Positions 46,508 to 59,000 of a stretch of DNA of 64,000 nucleotides are shown here, in pieces. The translations under genes and the position numbers were made by a program. Every line of letters starts with the position of its first letter. Position 1 is the stretch's first letter. The notes under the pieces are model-generated. The model searched no databases, was not told where the DNA came from, and worked only from the letters and a program-made list of their open reading frames with translations. The stretch is from Ancylostoma caninum (taxonomy: Eukaryota > Nematoda > Chromadorea > Rhabditida > Ancylostomatidae), in NCBI GenBank assembly GCA_037903475.1, contig JBAJFG010000611.1:1302001-1366000 (forward strand). Direction: 5' to 3'.

Positions 46508-47590
46508 CGAACGAATAGGAAGTTCCCTGACCAAAGTTCGCGACGTGCCGTGGTGCCCAGGTAAAAGGAATTTATGGCATGCAACAGCTCCACCAATATA
46601 CGCGGAGTGCCATGGTGCCTTGTAGTGGGAAATGCACCGCGCAACGGCTAATTAGAAGTTCGCGACATGCTGTGGTGCCCAGTAGTGGGAAGTGCATCGC
46701 GCAACGGCTCCATCGAAGTTCGTGGTGTGCGTAAGTGTCTCGTAATGGGAAGTGAGGGGCGCAACGACTCCATCGACGTTCGCGGTAAGCCGTGGTGCCG
46801 TCCAGTGGGAAATGCGGAGCGCAACGGCTTCACCAAAGTTGGTGACTTGCAGTGGCGCCCAGTAGTGAGTAGTGCGGTGCGCTACGGTTCCACCGTAGCT
46901 CGTGGCATGTAGTGGTGCCCAGGTTAAAGGGCATGCAACGGCTCCATCAAAGTTCGCGGTGTGCCGTAGTGCCTAGTAGTGGGGAATGCAGAGCGCAACA
47001 GTTCCACCAACGTTCGTGGTGTGCCGTGGTGCCCAGGTTAAGGGGATGTGCGGCATGCAATGGCTCCATCGCAGTTCGCGGTGTGGTGTCTAGTACTGGG
47101 AAGTGCGGAACGCCACGGCTTCACTGAAGTTCGTGATGTGGTAGGTGTCTAGTAGTGGGAAGTGCGGGACGCAACGGCTTCACCCAAGTTCGTGGTGTGC
47201 GTAAGTATCTAGTAGTGGGAAGTGCGCGAGGCAACTGCACCAAAGTTCGCTGTGTGCCGTGGTGCCTCCTAGTGGTGGGAAGTGCGGGACGGAACGGCTC
47301 CACCGATGTTCGCGGTGTACGTAAGTGCCCAGTAGTGGGAAGTGCGAAGCGCAACGGGTTCATTAAAGTTTGTGATGTGCGTAAGTGTCTATTAGTGGAA
47401 AGGTGCGGAACGCGACGGCTTCATTGAAGTTCGTGATGTGCGTAAGTGTCTAGTAGTCGGAAGTGCGGGGCGCAACGGCTCCATCGCTGTTCGTGGTGTG
47501 CGTAAGCTTCTAGCAGTGGGAAGTACCAAACGCATTGGCTTCATTGAAGTTCGTGATGTGCGTGCCTAGTAGTGGAAAGTGCGAGTTCAT
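46508..47590 (+). repeat. Minisatellite array, about 60-bp unit
   Basis: About 18 diverged copies of a unit built from GTAGTGGGAAGTGCG, CGCAACGGCT and a GTTCGTGGTGTGCGTAAG core follow each other. Open frames of 60-90 codons appear on both strands because the unit length is near a multiple of three. These are not genes. Confidence 0.9.
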
Positions 47591-47975
47591 TTTTCTACTC
47601 AACTCTGATGATATCACTATCAACTCGGTGTTCAGCTTCGTATCTTGATACATATGAGATCAATGGACATTCAACTGAACTAGCTTAACCCTGAGTTTAC
47701 GTTTCAATTGAGTTCACCTGAAGTTTAGGGGGGTTTACTAAGGGCTAATATTTCGTTCAAAATGATTGTCATGTTAGTGTCCAGCGTATTGAGGAACCCT
47801 AGTGTACATATCCCCATCGACCTCTGGCCGAAAATGACGAAAAATCAATAAAGTCGATATAATCGATGGGTCAATCGATAGTTTCTGGCAAAATGTAGCC
47901 TGTAACCTCCGCCGGCCCGCTGGGGATGTGTATGCAGAATTTGGTCGAGATCGGTTCACTCGGCGATTTCTATTC

Positions 47976-47978
<3 letters not shown>
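47591..47978. other. Spacer, nothing recognised
   Basis: No frame or repeat of note before the TA tract. Confidence 0.35.

Positions 47979-48033
<55 letters not shown>
47979..48033. repeat. (TA)n microsatellite
   Basis: About 27 TA dinucleotides in a row. The length is likely variable between individuals. Confidence 0.97.
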
Positions 48034-48036
<3 letters not shown>

Positions 48037-48044
48037 TTTTACAT

Positions 48045-48290
48045 TCGAAAATATTTTTCGAATATTCGAATACTCGAATTTTCGAATTTCTAGGAACCTC
48101 CGAATTTTCGAAAATTCGAACTTTCGAATTTTTGCGAACAATCGAATTTTCGAATATTCGAATTTTCAAATTTTAGGGATCCCCGAATTTTCGAGTACTC
48201 GAATTTTCGAATTTCTGCGAATCACCGAATTTTTGAATATTCGAACTTTCGAATATTCGAATGTTCGAATATTTATTCGAATAACACTCC
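48045..48290. repeat. TTCGAA satellite-like array, copy 2
   Basis: This is the same degenerate ATTCGAATTTTCGAATATTC unit as 39494-39712. It lies 34 bp before element copy 2, whereas copy 1 of the array lies about 0.9 kb after element copy 1. Confidence 0.9.
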
Positions 48291-48323
48291 ATTTCGTAAG
48301 AACATTCTGTACCCATGCATGTA

Positions 48324-49599
48324 CAGTCGCGTCGGTAGAATGTGAAAATTTTCGCGGGATTTGCGGGATTTTTCTATAACTTTCTTCAAAATGCAAATTT
48401 TTTGAAACTTCAATGACTTCGTATAACAGGACAACGTCCTGCATCTTTTCACGTCTTGGGCGCCTCGCACTTTTGCAGCTGTCACCACATTTTTCAAAAA
48501 GTTCTTTAATTGCCCTGACCCCGCCTACTAATTAGGGTCAGGCGCGGAAAATTCAATGATTTTTTGGCTACACCATTGGCAATTTACATTTTAGAACATT
48601 TTAAGCAGGCGGAATGAATTCGTTGGATGATCACGAATAATTTGATGTGGAAACTATTCCGAGAGTTTAAAACTTTCTCAACTGCAAAAATTAGGGATTT
48701 TCAATTTACGCGTTCAGTTTTCAGATCATTGGACAGTTCCGTAGCGTTGCCTCTTATTTCATAGCACCCTCAGTAAGGATGCAATGAAATGTGTAGGTTC
48801 TAATCTAGATTGCTTCCAACACGGGCTCAGAAATGTGCAGCGAAGTTGTCTGCACGTCCAAATTTGCTTCAAATTTGCATGAATCAGCTTGCTAAAGTTC
48901 CACTTTCTTGAATTCCATTTGGTATAGTATCGGGAGGATTGAGAGATCCCTATGCGCTACCGTTGATGAACTGTTTTTCTGGGAAGAAAACCTAGTGCTG
49001 CCTCATTTCTGAGAGCTTGGAGATGACCGAAAATTACAAATTTTGGAATTCAAGTGCCCAACTACGGTGTTCTGTTTGTTCACATACAATCTTGTCCTAC
49101 TAGCCGTATATGGAATCACAACTCCTATAGTACTATGGTGTTTTTACTTCATGGTAATCATCTTGACCTTTTCTCAATTTCGGGTGCGAAGGTTCCCTCG
49201 CGCCTGCCTCACGGATGCCGCAGGGTGGCGGGCTACGTCTACGCCTCAAACTACAGTTCCAGGGGGTTTTGACCCATGGAATGGTTTCATTGGATTCCAC
49301 TCTAATCAAGCAACCATAGTACCTCAATTCTCGTTTCAGAAGCTTAGAAAACAAAATCCGCGCCTGACCCTAATTAGTGGGCGGGGTCAGGGCAATTAAA
49401 GAACTTTTTGAAAAATTTGGTGACAGCTGCAAAAGTGCGAGGCGCCCAAGACGTGAAAAGATGCAGGACGTTGTCCTCTTACACGAAGTCATTGAAGTTT
49501 CAAAAAATTTGCATTTTGAAGAAAGTTATAGAAAAATCCCGCAAATCCTGCGAATCTCGCGAATCCCGCGAAATTTTTCACATTCTACCGACGCGACTG
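48324..49599. mobile_element. Tc/mariner-style non-autonomous element, copy 2
   Basis: It is 1276 bp with the same CAGTCGCGTCGGTAGAATGT ends and TA flanks as 37284-38577, and the same orientation. I count only a handful of substitutions plus the 18-bp difference, so both copies are young or homogenised by gene conversion. Confidence 0.92.
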
Positions 49600-49601
49600 T
49601 A

Positions 49602-50212
49602 GATCACAGGTTGTTACGATTTTGTTGCTTTTTTCCGTGACAAAATTGGGAGTCCGGTCTCTGAATATAACTCCCGTCGATTTTCAAAAGTGAGCTACAG
49701 TGTTCATATATTTGTTCCTCATGCGATGCGTTATGTTCGAAAATTCCGTGTGGCCATTCCTACTGCGCTATGTTCATTCGTTGTCTCTTACACACAAAAG
49801 ATTTTGCGTTGCGTTCAAAGACCTATATGCTTCTAAAAAATTCGCATTGGGCAGAGGAAATTTACACTCATAATTTGCACTCGTAAGGATGCAGACATGT
49901 GGAGCTGGAATTGGTGTAGGGAAAGGCAAACAGTAAATAGATGTAGATATAGAAAGACATGGAAAATTAGCGAAAGAGTGGAGGCATGATAACAAGAATA
50001 TTTTTCGTTGGTATGCGAACTAACTTGATTTTTTTTTTTGGCTTCGAAATGTGTAGCGCACAAAGAGGAGAAAGAGAGAAAAAGAGAAAGAGAAACAATA
50101 AAATTTGATTTCAAGGATTTCTAGGAAGGAAGAGAATTGGAAAATGTCAACTCGTTTTCGTAAGTAAGAGAGTGAAAATGTTAAATAGACGGTGCCGGAA
50201 CCTCTATATAAC
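49602..50212. other. Intergenic
   Basis: AT-rich, with a GAGAAAGAG-type purine run near 50065-50100. No gene recognised. Confidence 0.35.
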
Positions 50213-50556
50213 GTTCGGGTCGCGAGTTCTTTCCCGAAAGTTAAGCATCGGCTTTTCGTCCGAACCTCAGCGAGAATGAAGAGGAGATGGAAGAGAGAGA
50301 TGGTTCAAAATAATCACCACAAGTTTCCATGTAACACTTTATTGCATGGTATCAAACAGGCACTACGAGCGGAAGCAGATTATAATAAGGAGATAGCAGA
50401 AACAAAAAGTAAGGAGTCACATCGTGGGGCGAAAGCCGCTGCTGCGGCTGCTGTCGAATGTTGCGAAATTGTCGGGAGTTGGAGCTAGCAGTCCCTCCCA
50501 TCAGGCCTGAGCTCTGTCTCTTCTCGCACTTTACCGTTCCTCCTTTGTGCTCCGGT
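50213..50556 (+). repeat. Repeat R1, copy 2, with open frame
   Basis: This copy of the 34790-35133 repeat keeps an open frame of about 90 codons (to 50488): VASSFPKVKHRLFVRT, a basic middle and an Ala-rich end. It might be a duplicated exon or part of an unidentified element. Both copies have the same orientation. Confidence 0.7.
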
Positions 50557-50969
50557 CGGTCCATAAATCAGGGGGCGCACCGACCGCGCTAAAGCGGTTG
50601 TTTATACATAGTATCGGAAGCTTACGTAACGCCTGAAAACAGAGAGAATTGAAGGCATTGCAATACAATATGCAATACAATACAGGCAATGCAATGCAAC
50701 ATGTGCAATAGGATGCGGATTCTGCAGCGAATACATGTCTGAGTCCCTAATAGTCGGCCAGCTACCTCACGGTCTGCGCATCAAGCTTACCATCGTCTAT
50801 GAGTGTCACCGCGTTATGAAAGAATGAGTGCCCCATGTCAGGCGCTTCGTGCCTTACGACATTTTGTTTGAGAGGTACAGTTGCATGTGATTACAGGGAT
50901 TACAGGTGCGTACAATACATTCTGACCTCTCCAAAAAAAAAGACTGCGAGGTGGGTTTTACATCAAATC

Positions 50970-51320
50970 CCATGTTCCTTCTTCTTTCCTTGACATTTTC
51001 TTGTAATCTTTCATATCATTACTGCGTCAGCAAGATTCGTTAGGTGGACATATTCATTCCTCAGACCGACGTTTCGACTCAATTGTCACCTCTGGAGACC
51101 CAAAAAAAGGCTCACAATTTTTATCCATGCTCCAGACCGCCAAACGTCTTTTCGCACATAGCTAGTTCTCAACCTTTTCTAGGGCTTGTTACATAGAAGA
51201 GCAACCCGGACAGAAGGTAAACCCACTGTGAGCTCACCGTTGCAGTCCACAACACCCGTGACTGTTGTTGCGGAGATGTGAGAAGTGCCGGAGAGTCCAC
51301 ACTTGGGGCTGAACAATGAA
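50970..51320. repeat. Solo copy of the intron foldback repeat
   Basis: It matches the left arm of 3218-4085 (GACGTTTCGACTCAATTGTC and following). Further on it matches the complement of the 3770-3870 part (GTGAGAAGTGCC). It lacks the central MITE. Confidence 0.75.
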
Positions 51321-52387
51321 TCTGCCCTCCCTCCTGTCACAATGGTAACTTAAAGCAGCGCAAGAGTGGTTTGCGTCTATTCTGATTTTTAAGAGCTTCT
51401 TTTTAGGATTCCGACGATGATCCACAACAGATGCTTATCGGATGTACTCCTTCGGCGTTCAAGTTAGGAGGATGTAGCCAGTGGCTACTAGCCACAGCTA
51501 CATTACTACCTTTCCGTTGATGCTTAAATGTCCTTTGCACAAAATTGCACGAATACAGCACGAGAGCAGTAGAGCATGGATTGAATACGTATGTACTTAT
51601 CGTATCGTCTGTATCGTTCCAGTTTTTACTTATGTGAATGTTTTGAAATCCACGAAGATTGACTAGTATTCTTCATTTCTGAACACGTATCTACATCGAA
51701 GTGCGACATACCGGCGAAAGTGTAGCTAATACCAAATATGATTGAGATTCATCGAACGATTGCAAAAGTTCTAGCGCATAAACCTGTACTGAGGCTTTTC
51801 CCACACTGAGAACGGATTATAGATGATATGGAAGGCATTGGTCGCGTGCTAAATCATCCCGTGAAGCATGTGAAAGTTCGAGCAGTAGCAGCCGTTTTTC
51901 GTTAAATACTCAAAGGTGACTAGGGTCTAGTCTATGCAATAATAAGTGATACGAACACAGAATACATCACAAAAGATCACAAATGTTAAAGAGATCGCGC
52001 AGGACTTGATAGAACATGAGTATCAATGAAGATATTACAGCTTCGTTTCCAAGACTTCTTTAGTCTCGTCGTAGAGGTTGCTGGACTTCCGACCACCACA
52101 TGCGCTTTTTCCTAGCGAGGAGAAACAGGCGAGGGCTTCTGTCCTTAAAAAAGATCTTTGTAAAAAAAAAGGTCAACCGCATTCATTGCTCAATTCGCAA
52201 TGATTATGTTTAAATTCGAACTCTAAATGTAAAAATTTCCCGGGAGATTTTAGGAAATGAAGTCAAGGCAATATTGTAGTGCTCGGGCCCTATCTATGGA
52301 CTCTTTCCACGAAAGTGGGCAGCGTCAAACCCTTATACCGCTTCAAAATAGATTTCGGATTACTCAGTTGGTATGTAAATGTATTAC
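51321..52387. other. Intergenic, nothing recognised
   Basis: Small frames only. Confidence 0.35.
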
Positions 52388-54925
52388 TAATTATGGCCTT
52401 AGGCATATTTAGAGCGAATACACGGGAGAAAAGTCTATCGGAGACTTTCCAATTTAATGAGAGCCCGAACTGCACTTTTTACTTGGCTTGAAAGCTACGT
52501 TTGGACGACACACACAACAATGAACCAAAACACAGAAAGATGACGTCACTCAATTTTGGACTTCTGCAAAAACCTTTGGAAACTCTAAATTTAAGATTTC
52601 TCCCTGGAATACATCTATACAGTATCTGGATCCGGATCCGTGAAAGTGGTGCTCACGCATCGCCCCCAATTTAAGAAATAAAACAGTGCAAAGTCAGGGA
52701 CTCGCTCAGTTTTACCATGAATATTTGCGAATATCGCAACTTTGAAGATGTCCAAAATGGAAATGAGGAGACACTGGTAAGATTGCCTCCACTACTTCTG
52801 AGAACATGAGGAATACTCTGTACTCACCAAATGCCAAGGCTATAGCTAGCCCTGTTCCCTCTCACTGGGTGCTTGAAATCAACACCTCATCGTATTTTCG
52901 CTTGACTTCCTAATCCTGATTTCAATTTTTCTAAAAACCACATGATTTACAGCGAAAATTTACTTGTTTCACACTCGAATAGCATTTAGATTACGATTCA
53001 CAAGTTTTCCCTTGTTTCCTAATGTTTGTCACTTTCCATTTTTCTCGTGGACCGGCTATTTATCGCACCTCTGCCGATGCATAACAACGCTACTCAAGGC
53101 GATGGCTTAGGCGATACGTTGCCCTGTGTCGATATCTTTTGAATATTATAGCAAATGTATAATGTTTATTGCTAGTTATTCGATTATAGTGATTTGAGTT
53201 AGAAGTTTTTTCAGTACGAAATATAGAACTTTTTGTAGATCATTTGTTTAGACCATTTCAAATGCTGTTGAGACATAAGCAAAGACGAATGCAGCGAGAA
53301 ATTCCAATTTTCATGAGCAGCATTCAACCAACTATGTGTTAACGAAGAAGAAAAGAGGGAAGAATAAGAATTTGCTGAAATGAGAGAAAGAAAATTTCGT
53401 TTAGAGCCCAAAATCGCCGATTGAGACTCCTGTTCGCAGTAAGAGAGAAGTTTTCAATATTTCAACGAGGCCACCATCCTCAAGTGAAAAGAAGAGAATG
53501 ACCCCGTTGTGGTTTAGTTCACTTAGGGATCTTCTTCTACGCTGACATCCTTGAAGGCAACATGGCCTCAGGCATTCCTTGAGGGTAGAGATCTAGAACA
53601 AGGGTCAAGCTGCGATAGTCTGACAATTATAATTGCATGTAATCACTCATCCATAACTCATAGTCCATTCCACGAACCTCCATTTATATTTCACATTTGA
53701 ATTTGTTGGAACGCTTTTTTTGTCGTTCTAGAAAGATTGATGCGCCCTCCATTTACAGATGTGATAATAACGAATCGCTGATTTATGAGAAATCAAGTTG
53801 TTGCCTACTTTACTTTATTCCCGTTGTTATATCAGTACCACTTCATGTTGACAATGGTGCTGCACTTCCTTTGCGTATTTCCACACATTTTCTCTCAGTT
53901 TATTTGTAAAGTCGACAATTGCGAATTCTGCAAGAAATTAGAGCGTCCTAGTGTTTCGCTGCAAGAAATTCTGGGCTACAAGGGAAAGCTAAGAGATTTC
54001 TTTGGTCTTGAAAAGGAAGTCTTTTTCTCTACACTCGACATTAGAGCGAAATCATCTCAGCAGCTATGAAATGTGCTACAAAAAGTTCTATATTTCGTAC
54101 CGAAAAAAAAAAAACTTCTAACTCCACTATAATCGAATAACTAGCAATAAACATTATACATTTGCTATAATATTCAAAAGATATCGACACAGGGCAACGT
54201 ATCGCCTAAGCCATCGCCTTGAGTAGCGTTGTTATGCATCGGCAGAGGTGCGATAAATATCCGGGCCACGAAAAAAATGGAAAGTGACAAACATTAGGAA
54301 ACAAGGGAAAACTTGTGAATCGTAGTCTAAATGCCATTCGAGTGTGAAACAAGTAGATTTTTGAGGTAAATCATGTGGTTTTTAGAAAAATTAAAATCGG
54401 GATTAGGAAGTTAAGCGAAAATACGATGAGGTGTATTTCAGGCACCCAGTGAGAGGGGACAGAGCTAGCTATAGCCTTAGCATTCGGTGAGTACAGAGTA
54501 TTCCTCATGTTCTCAGAAGTAGTGGAGGCAATCTTTCCAGTGTCCCCTTATTTCCATTTTGGACATCTTCAAAGTTGCGATATTCGCAAATATTCATGGT
54601 AAAACTGAGCGAGTCCCTGTCTTTGCACTGTTTTATTTCTTAAACTGGGGGAGATGCGTGAGCACCACTTTCACAGGTTCGGGTCCAGATACTGTATAGA
54701 TGTATTCCGGAGAGAAATCCTAAATTTAGAGTTTCCAAAGGTTTTTACAGAAGCCCAAAATTGAGTGACGTCATCTTTCTGTGTTTTGGTTCAATGTTGT
54801 GTGTGTCGTCCAAACGTAGCTTTCAAGTCAAGTAAAAAGTGCAGTTCGGGCTCTCATTAAATTGGAAAGTCTCCGATAGACTTTTCTCCCGTGTATTCGC
54901 TCTAATTATGCCTTAAGGCCATAAT
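52388..54925. mobile_element. 2.5-kb palindrome
   Basis: Two inverted arms of roughly 0.85-0.9 kb (about 52388-53286 and 54046-54925) enclose about 0.75 kb. The tips read CTAATTATGGCCTTAGGCAT and the complement, with a 2-base difference. Arms differ by scattered substitutions and small indels, more than in the 4.4-kb palindrome, so it is older. A 94-codon frame at 53785-54069 starts hydrophobic and has CEFCKK, but resembles nothing known and enters the arm. Confidence 0.85.
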
Positions 54926-55646
54926 TAGCGCTTATCAGAGAGTTTTCGCCCTCCTTGCTGCTCATTTCCACTTGTGTCACCACATTAGTGGAATACTTTG
55001 GTTGATCTCAACATTTTCTACCTAACCGTCCGGAAAGCATCCAGTATAAACTGAGTTATGAGCGAGCGACGGTGAGCGACGGTGCAGCACCATCACTCAC
55101 CGTCGGTTTTTCAATGTTCATGCCGAGTATTGTACTTGCGACAAAAAGCTGCAAGATGGCAGTAATTGAGAGAATAGCGGAATAACGAATATCAAAGCAA
55201 TTTCTCCTTGACCTGAGAACAGGGTAGGGTTCTCCTGAATATAATCTTCGGGGAAAGAAAGACCGTTAGGCGTGGCAGAGCTCTCACGGAGATTCTATGG
55301 AGCGTCAACGTGAGACGATGAATTATCGAGGGCCGCATAGAAGAAGGGGTGATGACTTTGTCGAAAGGTTGGAATTGGTGTGAAGAACGAAAAGGGAGGT
55401 ATGTGGTGTTTTTTGTCTGTTTTCTGTGTGCCGTCTGAAAACGGTGAGGCGGTCATGTGAGGGGATGGAAAAGTCATTGTAGGGATACAATTTTGAACGC
55501 AATATGGGGCGGTGTTTCTGCTGGCATAGAAGAGGTCGGAGGGGATCACCGTGGAGTCAGAATTTGTATACAGAAGAGTTAGGGGGGGGGTCGCGTTTGA
55601 GCGGGATGAGAAGGACGGGGCTGGGGTGGAGGGGGAGGGATCGCGT
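54926..55646. other. Spacer with small palindrome
   Basis: A short inverted repeat built on GAGCGACGGTGAGCGACGGT lies at 55066-55108. Purine-rich sequence at 55560-55640 opens frames on both strands. No gene. Confidence 0.4.
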
Positions 55647-55930
55647 ACTCTGATAACTGTGCAGCACGAACGCAGCCCGAACGGCGTAATGTCTCGGGTA
55701 GAAACCCTTGCAGCAACGGTAGCCAGTTGCTGCCATCCTCCCCTTGATTGCTGCCGTCCCTCAGCAATTGCTGCTAAAGGGTCGACAGATTGAGCAGACT
55801 ATCCAACTGTTTGACAGAAAGCTGCGTAATCGAGGGGAGGATGGCAACAACTGGCAACCGTTGCTGCTAGGGTTTCTACACGAACCATTACACCGTTCCG
55901 GCTGCGTTCGTGCTGCACAGTTATCAGAGT
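55647..55930. mobile_element. Foldback MITE, family A, longer copy
   Basis: ACTCTGATAACTGTGCAGCA at the left returns inverted at 55930. Inner blocks include CCCGAACGGCGTAATG and its diverged complement. It has the same end motifs and core words as 3557-3763 but is about 77 bp longer. It lies about 160 bp beyond the 3' end of the receptor gene. Confidence 0.85.
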
Positions 55931-56090
55931 AGGTGTCGATTTTTTGAAACACCACCACGCATTATTCAAGTTCCATAGCACGCAATATGTCGAATCCTGC
56001 ACATGTGATGAGTAAGGAAGATTGTTTCTGTTTTTCATATTAATGAATGTGTCCCTCTCTCGTGAACGTGTTCATGCATAGTTGGGAGTT

Positions 56091-59000
56091 CTATTTTCCA
56101 CATTCTTGGATGTTCCTGCCCAAGGCTCTAGGATTGAGCTAACATTGGTGCATTAAATTCATTACATCGCAGAACATACCCACTCCTCAACAATCCGAAA
56201 CCCTTATCCATCATAACTATGTTCGATAACTAATTTTCTCACCTATACTGCTTTATAACGATTATAGTAATCAGTGCATCAAGTAGTGGATTTGCAGCTA
56301 CTCCCAACTGAGCAATTGCTGTGACCGTCCAACTTGTCATCGGTTTCCTCATTGTGAACCAGGAAAGGAAGGCGGGAACCTGAATATGAATAGGCAATAC
56401 ACGGAAAAGAAACACATACAATTTCTGCCGGATACGAATGAACGACACCTGGCATATAAGAGGAATTATCGCTTGAGCAAATGTCGCTAAGGCGATTTGT
56501 CTCGTTTCCAACAACCGCGCATGATCACGAAGGTTCTGTACAACTCGGATGTGTCGTGCTGAAAATCGCGATCCTTATAAATTCTAAAGAAGTATCCAGA
56601 AAGCAATGAGAAATATGTTAGCTAATGATATTCAGCATTTTGTCGGCCACACAAGCTTAACTACGTAGCGTAAAGAGTAAAACGCATACGGTGAAGAGTA
56701 AAACTTACCAACTATTCGAAAAACGATGTAATTTAAGAGGAAAGCGACGATGTAGGAAAGAATTGTGAGTCCTGTATAGGCGGAGTTCAGCCATCTTTTA
56801 TGTTCTTTGCCCACTGCTATATTCATCTGCAATGAAACCACCTGTAGATCTTGAATGTTAGATTGGTCTCAAAGCGAATGATTCCCATTTTTCTCAATAG
56901 ATCTCTTCGTCGAAAATAATATCTTCGGTTGGAAGATTCGACGAAATTTAGACTCGAAACATTCCCTGACCTTAGTATTCATACAGCTTTAAATCCTAAG
57001 CTACATCACTTCTGTCGTTCATACACAACATTAAGAACTTTCATTCGAATCATTGTGAAATGTGTATCAATAAAAAGTAAACTCACACAAATAAGTGCGA
57101 CGATGGGGATCACATCGAAAAGCACGCAGATGGCTATGGAGCGACGACCAGAGAAAAGCTGAAACGTATAGACTTAAGGATATAATACTACTACAAATTT
57201 GGGATACTTTAAGCGTTCGTTACTCTTTGACATGTTTGGAGAATCTATGAAGTTTATAGAACATTAATAGCTAACCAACTCATTAGGAGCTCTTACTTTA
57301 CTCTGAGTTTATACGGATGAGAGCTTGAACGAGTACGTACAGATGAAAAGTACATGCACACGTGTGCACATATTCGTGTACTCCTATGGTGAAAACGATT
57401 TTACACAGACTATCAGCAGAACCCAGTGTCTAGACTACGGTAGGTGATGCAAGATAACGAAATATGTATACATATGTGTACAGTGCAACCCAAAGTTACT
57501 CCAACAGCGAATTTTTTGACGCTTGCATTATGACAATATTTATATATTAAAATTTTTGCACGATGACAATTTTTATGTCACGGAAATATCTCCTTTTTAT
57601 GAGCGTATAGCAATATTATACCAGTAAGAAAATGACGTACCCAGTTAGAAAGATGTGGTTTTGTTAGAGAAATTACTCGACTGAGAGAAATCGGCACGAG
57701 TGCACACACCATCACACCGAATGAGCCGTAGAAGATGAACACTGAGTAGACCATCAGCCTGAAACAGTTTAATCAGACAAATACGTATCCTGGAATCTGT
57801 TCAGAAAGCTTAGGATGATTCCGACGAATTCAACTCGCCTTCCTACCTTAGTTAACTCGGTCATTAGTGTTTAGCAGATTATGGCTGCGTTTAATGATAT
57901 GTAGGGCAAACTCTCCAGCAAATAAACAAGTTACGTGGGAAAAAAGGAAGAGTCATTGGGTCAAGATAAAATTAATGAGGCCTTTTTCTCTCCAAGTGCA
58001 CCCATGTCCTTGCCTGTCTTGAACCTCGTTGAAATTCGGTGAGTTTACTCACTCGCGGCAAGAATACTAAAGCTTCGCCTGTGACTCAGCAAGAAACACC
58101 TCTGTCTACTATTTATCAAGCCTCAGCAAACTTACTTGATTCGTTCATATGGCTCAAATCCCACTAATTGGCAATAATTCTGCTGAAATTGCGACATAAC
58201 GGTTTGCGTTAACTCACAACCAACTCGCAGACAACATTGGTTCATGCTGGCGATAATTTTCTCACTTCACTTAATCTTTATTTCACCATTCGCTAGTTGT
58301 TTCGTGAGATTTATTATCAATCCGGATAATTTCAGATTCTAGCTCGTACGTCACAATAGCACTTGAATCCAGTGATGCGAGCTAGCAACCTCTCCTCATA
58401 ATGTAAAGATTGTGGCACGAGAGTCACCCCTGAATGAGGCAAGGGAGCAGCTACTCATATTTCACAGATTCACGAATAGTAACCAATAGCACCCCCTGCT
58501 CTGAAGGCACCGTTCAAAACGGAGCGGAAAATAGGCTACCAGAGGGTCATCTAAGTGGGTATCGAGACAGAGGAACCCTTTGAAGTTCGCGTCCTTCAAC
58601 CCACTATGTAGGAAGATATTCGGTGTGAGTGCAAAGCAATGAGGGAGCTCACGCACTCTGCTTTGTTTAGTTGTTCTGACCTATGCGGAAGTGAAATTTC
58701 AAATCCTGTGAAATGTAAGACTGATCATGGAAGTCTAAAAATGGCTGCCAACAAGTGCCTGTAAGAATTCTTTCGTGACACCAAAATCTGAGGAACTTCC
58801 CATTAATTAACACGAATGTCTACTTTTTTTTACTCGTATTCGGTCGAATGTAGGAAATGAAGAAGCAAAGATATCACAAGAACTAGCTGGTGGCGATAGT
58901 TTCGAAATGAACACATCGAAAAATTCTTATAAGCGTTCCGCTACTCTTGGTGCGGAAGAGTACTCTCAAAAACTGATAACAAGAAGTCGTGGTAGAGTCA

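Noticed and set aside
44128..46705. Direct repeats at 44128 and 46508 as LTRs of one element
   Set aside because: The repeats contain the last pol codons and minisatellite units, and do not start TG or end CA.
46667..47427. Open frames of 60-90 codons on both strands
   Set aside because: They come from a minisatellite whose unit is close to a multiple of three, with the same peptide words repeated in each.
46508..47590. Possible CRISPR-like array
   Set aside because: Units are contiguous and diverged without separate spacers, and the genome is eukaryotic.
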